Source of the DNA: Erythrophleum ivorense
Taxonomy: Eukaryota; Streptophyta; Magnoliopsida; Fabales; Fabaceae
Assembly (NCBI GenBank): GCA_026724425.1
Contig: JAIUCV010000101.1
Coordinates: forward strand, 496,001 to 560,000
Direction: 5' to 3'
Length of the DNA: 64,000 bases
Of this stretch, positions 60,012-64,000 are shown piece by piece. A program made the position numbers and the translations under genes. Position 1 is the stretch's first letter. Every line of letters begins with the position of its first letter. The notes under the pieces were generated by a model that saw only the letters and a list, made by a program, of their open reading frames with translations, searched no databases and was not told where the DNA came from.

Positions 60012-60356
60012 ATGGCTATCTCTAAGAAAATGTTGATGGCATTTGCTCTTACTATTCTCTTCGTCATCTCTTCTGTTCATTGCATCGATATCAATGGTAT
60101 TAGCTTATTTTGTACGCCCTATTATTATTTCTTTATGATCATGTTTTAATATATTTAAATAAATGTCAATGTTTGTTTATATTATTGTGACATAGGTGTC
60201 GGGATAAATCAAGAGTACAAAAAGTGCTACCATCCGTGTGCTGACGGTGGACTCGAAAAATGTCGGACGGAATGTGCAGCAATAAGTTTTCAGTTAATCG
60301 GGAGATGTATTTCAGGCGAATGTTGTTGTACGTCGAAAGACAAAATAATCGATTAA
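60012..60356 (+). CDS. defensin-like / low-molecular-weight cysteine-rich (LCR) secreted peptide
   Basis: Two exons, 60012-60096 and 60196-60356, joined GT-AG with a phase-1 intron inside the end of the signal peptide region, the standard plan for plant defensin-like genes. The 81-aa precursor has a signal peptide of about 25 residues (MAISKKMLMAFALTILFVIS, then SVHC). The mature part has eight cysteines, closing with a CCC cluster (GECCCTSK), typical of LCR/DEFL peptides that act outside the cell in defence or reproduction. The specific role is not known. It resembles At2g12465/At2g12475 by position. Confidence 0.85.
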
Positions 60357-61026
60357 AATATGTGTATCCCCTAGACAAATAATATCTCCTGGTTTCAAAC
60401 GGTTTTGATCATGTTATATGGAGACCCGTGCTTACATGCAAACAAAATAAACATTTGCTTATAGCATCCACTTTTCTAGAAAAAAATTAAGGGCATATTT
60501 TAATTAGTTTCATTTAGTTAATAAAAGCATATTTTTATTAATTGCATTTAGTTAAACTCAACTAATAGAATTATAGAAATTTAGACTTATATTTTGAAAG
60601 TTTGGTGGTTATTACTTATTAGAATAAACAAAATTTGAACCTACATCATAAAACATCAGCGACGTAGCTAAAAAAATACGATTTTTTTCTTCTTAATTGT
60701 TTAAAATTAGAGTAAAAGTACACAATTAGTTAGCTATTTTATATACAAATGACATTTAGTTCCAAACTTTGATTTTGAAAAAATTTGTTAACAGTTTTGT
60801 TAGAAAAAATATATTTTTATAATTTTTTGTTTGCTATTTTAGTTTTTCTTTGTTTTTGCTATATATGACAATGTTATTTATTATTATAATTTTTTTTTCT
60901 TATGAATTAAGGCACTTTATTTTTAATCACTTCGGGTAGTGGTTGATGTTGGCATGGCTCAGGTTATATGCATACAAAAAGTGGACATCCAAATATATAA
61001 CACATTTCAAATTAACGTTAAACTCG
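60357..61026. other. intergenic, no recognised gene
   Basis: 3' flank of the defensin-like gene, AT-rich. Short repeats such as TTTTAATTAGTTTCATTTAG / TTTTTATTAATTGCATTTAG near 60,497-60,552. Nothing else was recognised. Confidence 0.5.
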
Positions 61027-61494
61027 AGCAAAATTTATGGCAGATCTCACCATATCTAAAAGTAAATTGTCTATTATGATGTTGACCCACTCGTTTAGGC
61101 TCATTGTTAAAACAAAACATCTATATTAAAGGCTAGATTGGTCACCGTTACCACCCGCAAACGCAGCTTTTGCGGATAGTAGTGGTTATTGATATTTGAC
61201 AACAATCTGCAAACATTTTATGCCGCTTCAAACCGCTCCAAATCTCTCAAGATTCTTCAAAATCAATAGCTCATTCCCAGCCGCGTTTGCGGTTGCGGGT
61301 GGATAATTAAAAAATAAAAAATAAAAAACATAAATTTATTTAAAATCAAAAGATAAATAATAATCTTTATAAAAAAATAAGATTTAGATATTATAATCAT
61401 AAGCAAAATTTATGGCAGATCTAAAAGTAAATTGTATATTATGATATTGACCCGATCGTTTAGGCTCATTGTTAAAACAAAACATCTATACTAA
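61027..61494. repeat. direct repeats of about 95 bp flanking an inverted-repeat element
   Basis: A block starting GCAAAATTTATGGCAGATCT and ending CAAAACATCTATA(T/C)TAA occurs at 61027-61130 and again at 61403-61494. Between them lies a MITE-like inverted repeat. Confidence 0.85.
61148..61306. mobile_element. small inverted-repeat (MITE-like) element
   Basis: The left arm TACCACCCGCAAACGC and the right arm GCGTTTGCGGTTGCGGGTGG are imperfect inverted repeats about 120 bp apart, with no coding sequence between. The arms are GC-rich in an AT-rich setting. The exact ends and target duplication are unclear. Confidence 0.5.
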
Positions 61495-61539
61495 GAGAGT
61501 TTGGTCTAAAAGACAATAATTAATGGAGCTTCATCTCCG

Positions 61540-61916
61540 TAGTTTTGACTTTGAGACTTAAAATGGTCTTATCTCTCATTCATTTTCTGGAAATAAACAA
61601 AAAAATAAATATAATAGTAATAGTTTGTCATTTTTTCTTCTTCCTGTTCGTTCTTCTCTCCGAGAGAAAATAATCAAATATAGAACAAAACGTTGGTTGC
61701 TTCTGATTTTGATTTATTTGAATGAGAAGAAGACGCGGTTGCATGTTCGTACAACCATTACGATATGATGCAATTATTAAGCTAAGAAAATAGACCCGAG
61801 TCTTGACGTTGGAATTTTGGATCATTAGCGTTAGAGAGATCTTCTCTTAGCTTTTGACTTTTGAGAGTTAATAATGGTGTCTATCTCTCATTCATTTTCT
61901 GGAGATAAACATTTTT
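61540..61916. repeat. direct repeat downstream of SCPL43
   Basis: ATCTCTCATTCATTTTCTGG followed by (A/A)ATAAAC occurs near 61,570-61,596 and again near 61,881-61,908, each preceded by a similar TTTTGACTTT(T)GAGA block. The second lies directly at the SCPL43 3' UTR. Confidence 0.7.
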
Positions 61917-61943
61917 TCTTAGCGAGATCTTCTCTTTCATTCG

Positions 61944-62357
61944 TCATGTAGAGGTATGGGGTTTGTTGGGTAATCTCCGGCCACGCACAAAGCTGCTGAA
62001 TAAATGCAGAGCTCGTGAAGGCTGCGCATACGGCACCATATGAGCAGCTCCTCTCACCGTTGCAAACGTCAGTAGGTTTCCATACTCTGTACCCCATCCA
62101 CCAACCTGCTCTTTGTGGAACCAAGCTCCATACGGAACTGTGGTATTGAAGCTAAAATCATCAGCGAGTTCTCGTGCGAGAGTTCTTGAGCCCAGAAGTG
62201 GAATAACAGAATCTTGATCTCCACTGAAGATCCAAACTGGAACTTTCTTGTGTAGAATTCTCTTAAGAATCGGAAGCATGTTGATGCTCCCGTCAATGTC
62301 ACTGTAATTTAATTGGCTGTGACAAAGAAAGTGAAACAATACTACCAATTAATTACG

Positions 62358-62409
<52 letters not shown>

Positions 62410-64000
62410 TATATATAATCAATGAAATAGGATAAAAATGACTTTTACTTGCTGCACATAGACCACGCGTAAGGTAAACCGGTCCGGTTCGCGTGAAGAG
62501 CGTGCTGGACCTCTGGGAGATTGAAATAGAATTTGCGCTCGTAAGTCATACACACATCAACCCCTATGCTTATCTTAGTAGCCTGTAAAAATCATTTTCT
62601 AATATGTAACAGAAAAAAAGACTTTGTTGGTTAGAACAAAAAAGAGAGGCTTTACCATTTTCTTGAGCCTCAGCTCTTGCTCGACGATCGATGGGTAGCA
62701 TAGATCAAGAAGCACGTCATAGTCGTTGATGTATTCGTTGATGACGCCGGTTTTGGTGAGAGCATCGTTGCACGGTTTGGTTTGGTTCTGCAAACTTGCA
62801 AAGTCACATTGGCTTGTGATTGTGTCTCTGAGTTCATCGGAGATCATCCCATGCGACCAGAAGAACTCGTATGTAGCTGCAGTGTCCGTGTCAAGCTTCA
62901 GAAGTGGATTCCCTATCTGGTAAACACACACAGAAAGGAATTAGAAGAGAAGAGAGAGACAAAAGAGTTAAATGGAAAGTCAAGAACAAGAAGAAGTTTC
63001 TTTTGCTTACTGCAATGCCTTTGACATTGAATTTGAACCCACTTGAGTGTGAATTGTAGCTAAGTATTGCATCAGCCAATTGTGGTATGTAATGTCCTGC
63101 AAGAGATTGTATACGATTACGATTGATAATGAAACCACATTCCAATCAATCACATCGCAGCAAGAGTCACTAAAATTGTTAAAGAGTCTCTCATACATAA
63201 CCATTCCTTAAACTAAGAAACAGAATAGTCGAAAACACACCTGCATAGCTTTCACCAGTGAGAAAGAGCTCTCGAGACTTCAACTCCGGGAACTTGTCGA
63301 ACCATCTCAGCAAGAACACAAGCATGTCATTGGCTGTTTCAAATACAGAACATGTCAAGAAACAAACAGAGTATTCTTGACTGAAAAAGGGGATTTTTTA
63401 GAGTTTACCAGTAGAATTGTCCCCGGTGTTGTAATCAGAGCTTCTGTTGGAGTAAGACCATCCCACTCCAGCTGGTGACTCCACAAAAAGCAGGTTCGAA
63501 GCTACACAATTTACAATAAGAGACAGTTGCATCAGATTTAGAATCACAATTCTCAGCTCTTTACATGAAGAAGATGTAAAAAAAATCTAACCTTTGTTCC
63601 ATGACATGGAGTTAATACGGAGGCCACGACCATCTCCTGTTGGGTAAAACGGACCCAACTCAGTGAAAGCTCCTCCACCAACTGAAGAACAACCTGGACC
63701 TGCAAAAACCAGCCATAATGTTTCATATTTAACTCACATTTTCAATACACAAATGCCAAATGAAAGCTTAGATGTTTAACCCTTTAGACATATCAAATCA
63801 ACAAGTGACAGGGCAAGAACAAACATACAAACCTCCATTAAGCCAAAGGGTTAAAGGTTTCTTGTCGGGTGTTTTATCGGCTTCCACGTAGTAGTAAAAG
63901 AGACTCCGGCCACTTTCCGAGTCCACAGTGACATATCCAGCATATTGTCTGAAACCGACCTTTGGTTGACCAGGCAACCTTACCACTAAGTCTTCTTCCG
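61944..64000 (-). CDS. SCPL43: serine carboxypeptidase-like protein SCPL43 (5' end outside window)
   Basis: Secreted or vacuolar S10-family serine carboxypeptidase. Exons seen on the minus strand: from the window edge to 63833, then 63699-63592, 63501-63410, 63333-63241, 63096-63011, 62916-62656, 62582-62449 and 62316-61944. All are GT-AG and the frame is open. Catalytic Ser is in TGESYAG (end of exon at 63241), Asp in SGDQDSVIP and His in GAAHMVPYAQP. Substrate-binding WLNGGPGCSS spans the first junction, and VESPAGVGWSYSN follows. The signal peptide and first residues lie beyond 64000. The intron at 62317-62448 contains an AT-dinucleotide run of over 40 bp. It is the likely counterpart of At2g12480 by position and sequence. 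Confidence 0.93.
62361..62406. repeat. (AT)n microsatellite in an SCPL43 intron
   Basis: About 23 perfect AT units, then ATAGATATATATA. Located between the last two exons. Confidence 0.95.

Noticed and set aside
60166..60378. Minus-strand 70-codon frame
   Set aside because: Antisense to exon 2 of the defensin-like gene.
1..64000. CRISPR arrays, bacterial operons, riboswitches or organellar insertions
   Set aside because: None seen. The window is plant nuclear DNA with spliced genes throughout.

Overview
This is plant nuclear DNA from a Brassicaceae species close to Arabidopsis. The genes are AT-rich and intron-rich with GT-AG splicing. I could join exons by eye into full-length products that match known Arabidopsis families. 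From memory, the order MAK10, CRCK3, MGD3, CDC26-TTM3, a 5-6 TM membrane protein, a SAM protein, a defensin-like gene and SCPL43 follows A. thaliana chromosome 2 loci At2g11000 to At2g12480. There the same genes are spread over a far larger pericentromeric interval. The compact layout and the private transposons suggest a relative rather than the A. thaliana reference.

Layout. 0.6-7.0 kb (minus): NatC subunit MAK10/NAA35, 16 exons. 7-10 kb: no clear gene, one MITE. 10.1-12.3 kb (plus): receptor-like kinase CRCK3. 13.3-16.0 kb (plus): MGDG synthase MGD3. 16-18.2 kb: transposon debris with two abutting MITEs. 18.6-19.4 kb (plus): CDC26 followed 16 nt later by TTM3, a probable bicistronic transcription unit. 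19.4-23.1 kb: degenerate intergenic DNA. 23.1-44.8 kb: a head-to-tail pair of Helitrons. The first is apparently intact and autonomous, with an RPA1-like gene and a 1,727-aa RepHel gene, both open across every exon. The second is decayed, shares the same termini, and contains a third nested Helitron that carries a broken root-type ferredoxin-NADP reductase gene. 44.9-49.3 kb (plus): a copper amine oxidase gene whose start codon lies 78 bp from the end of the Helitron pair, with another Helitron in intron 1 and a 4-bp frameshift in exon 4. 49.8-50.9 kb (minus): small acidic protein. 51.5-54.3 kb (minus): multi-pass membrane protein. 55.8-56.0 kb: LINE fragment. 56.3-57.6 kb (minus): SAM-domain protein. 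59.1-60.4 kb (plus): defensin-like gene with two decayed copies upstream. 61.9-64.0 kb (minus): serine carboxypeptidase SCPL43, whose 5' end lies beyond the window.

The host genes are ordinary housekeeping, signalling and secreted-protein genes with no shared pathway. The notable content is (i) the intact Helitron and its tandem and nested relatives, one with a captured gene and one with what looks like a failed terminator, and (ii) the CDC26-TTM3 dicistron. All exon joins were made by hand from splice signals, reading-frame continuity and family knowledge. No alignment or database search was run.
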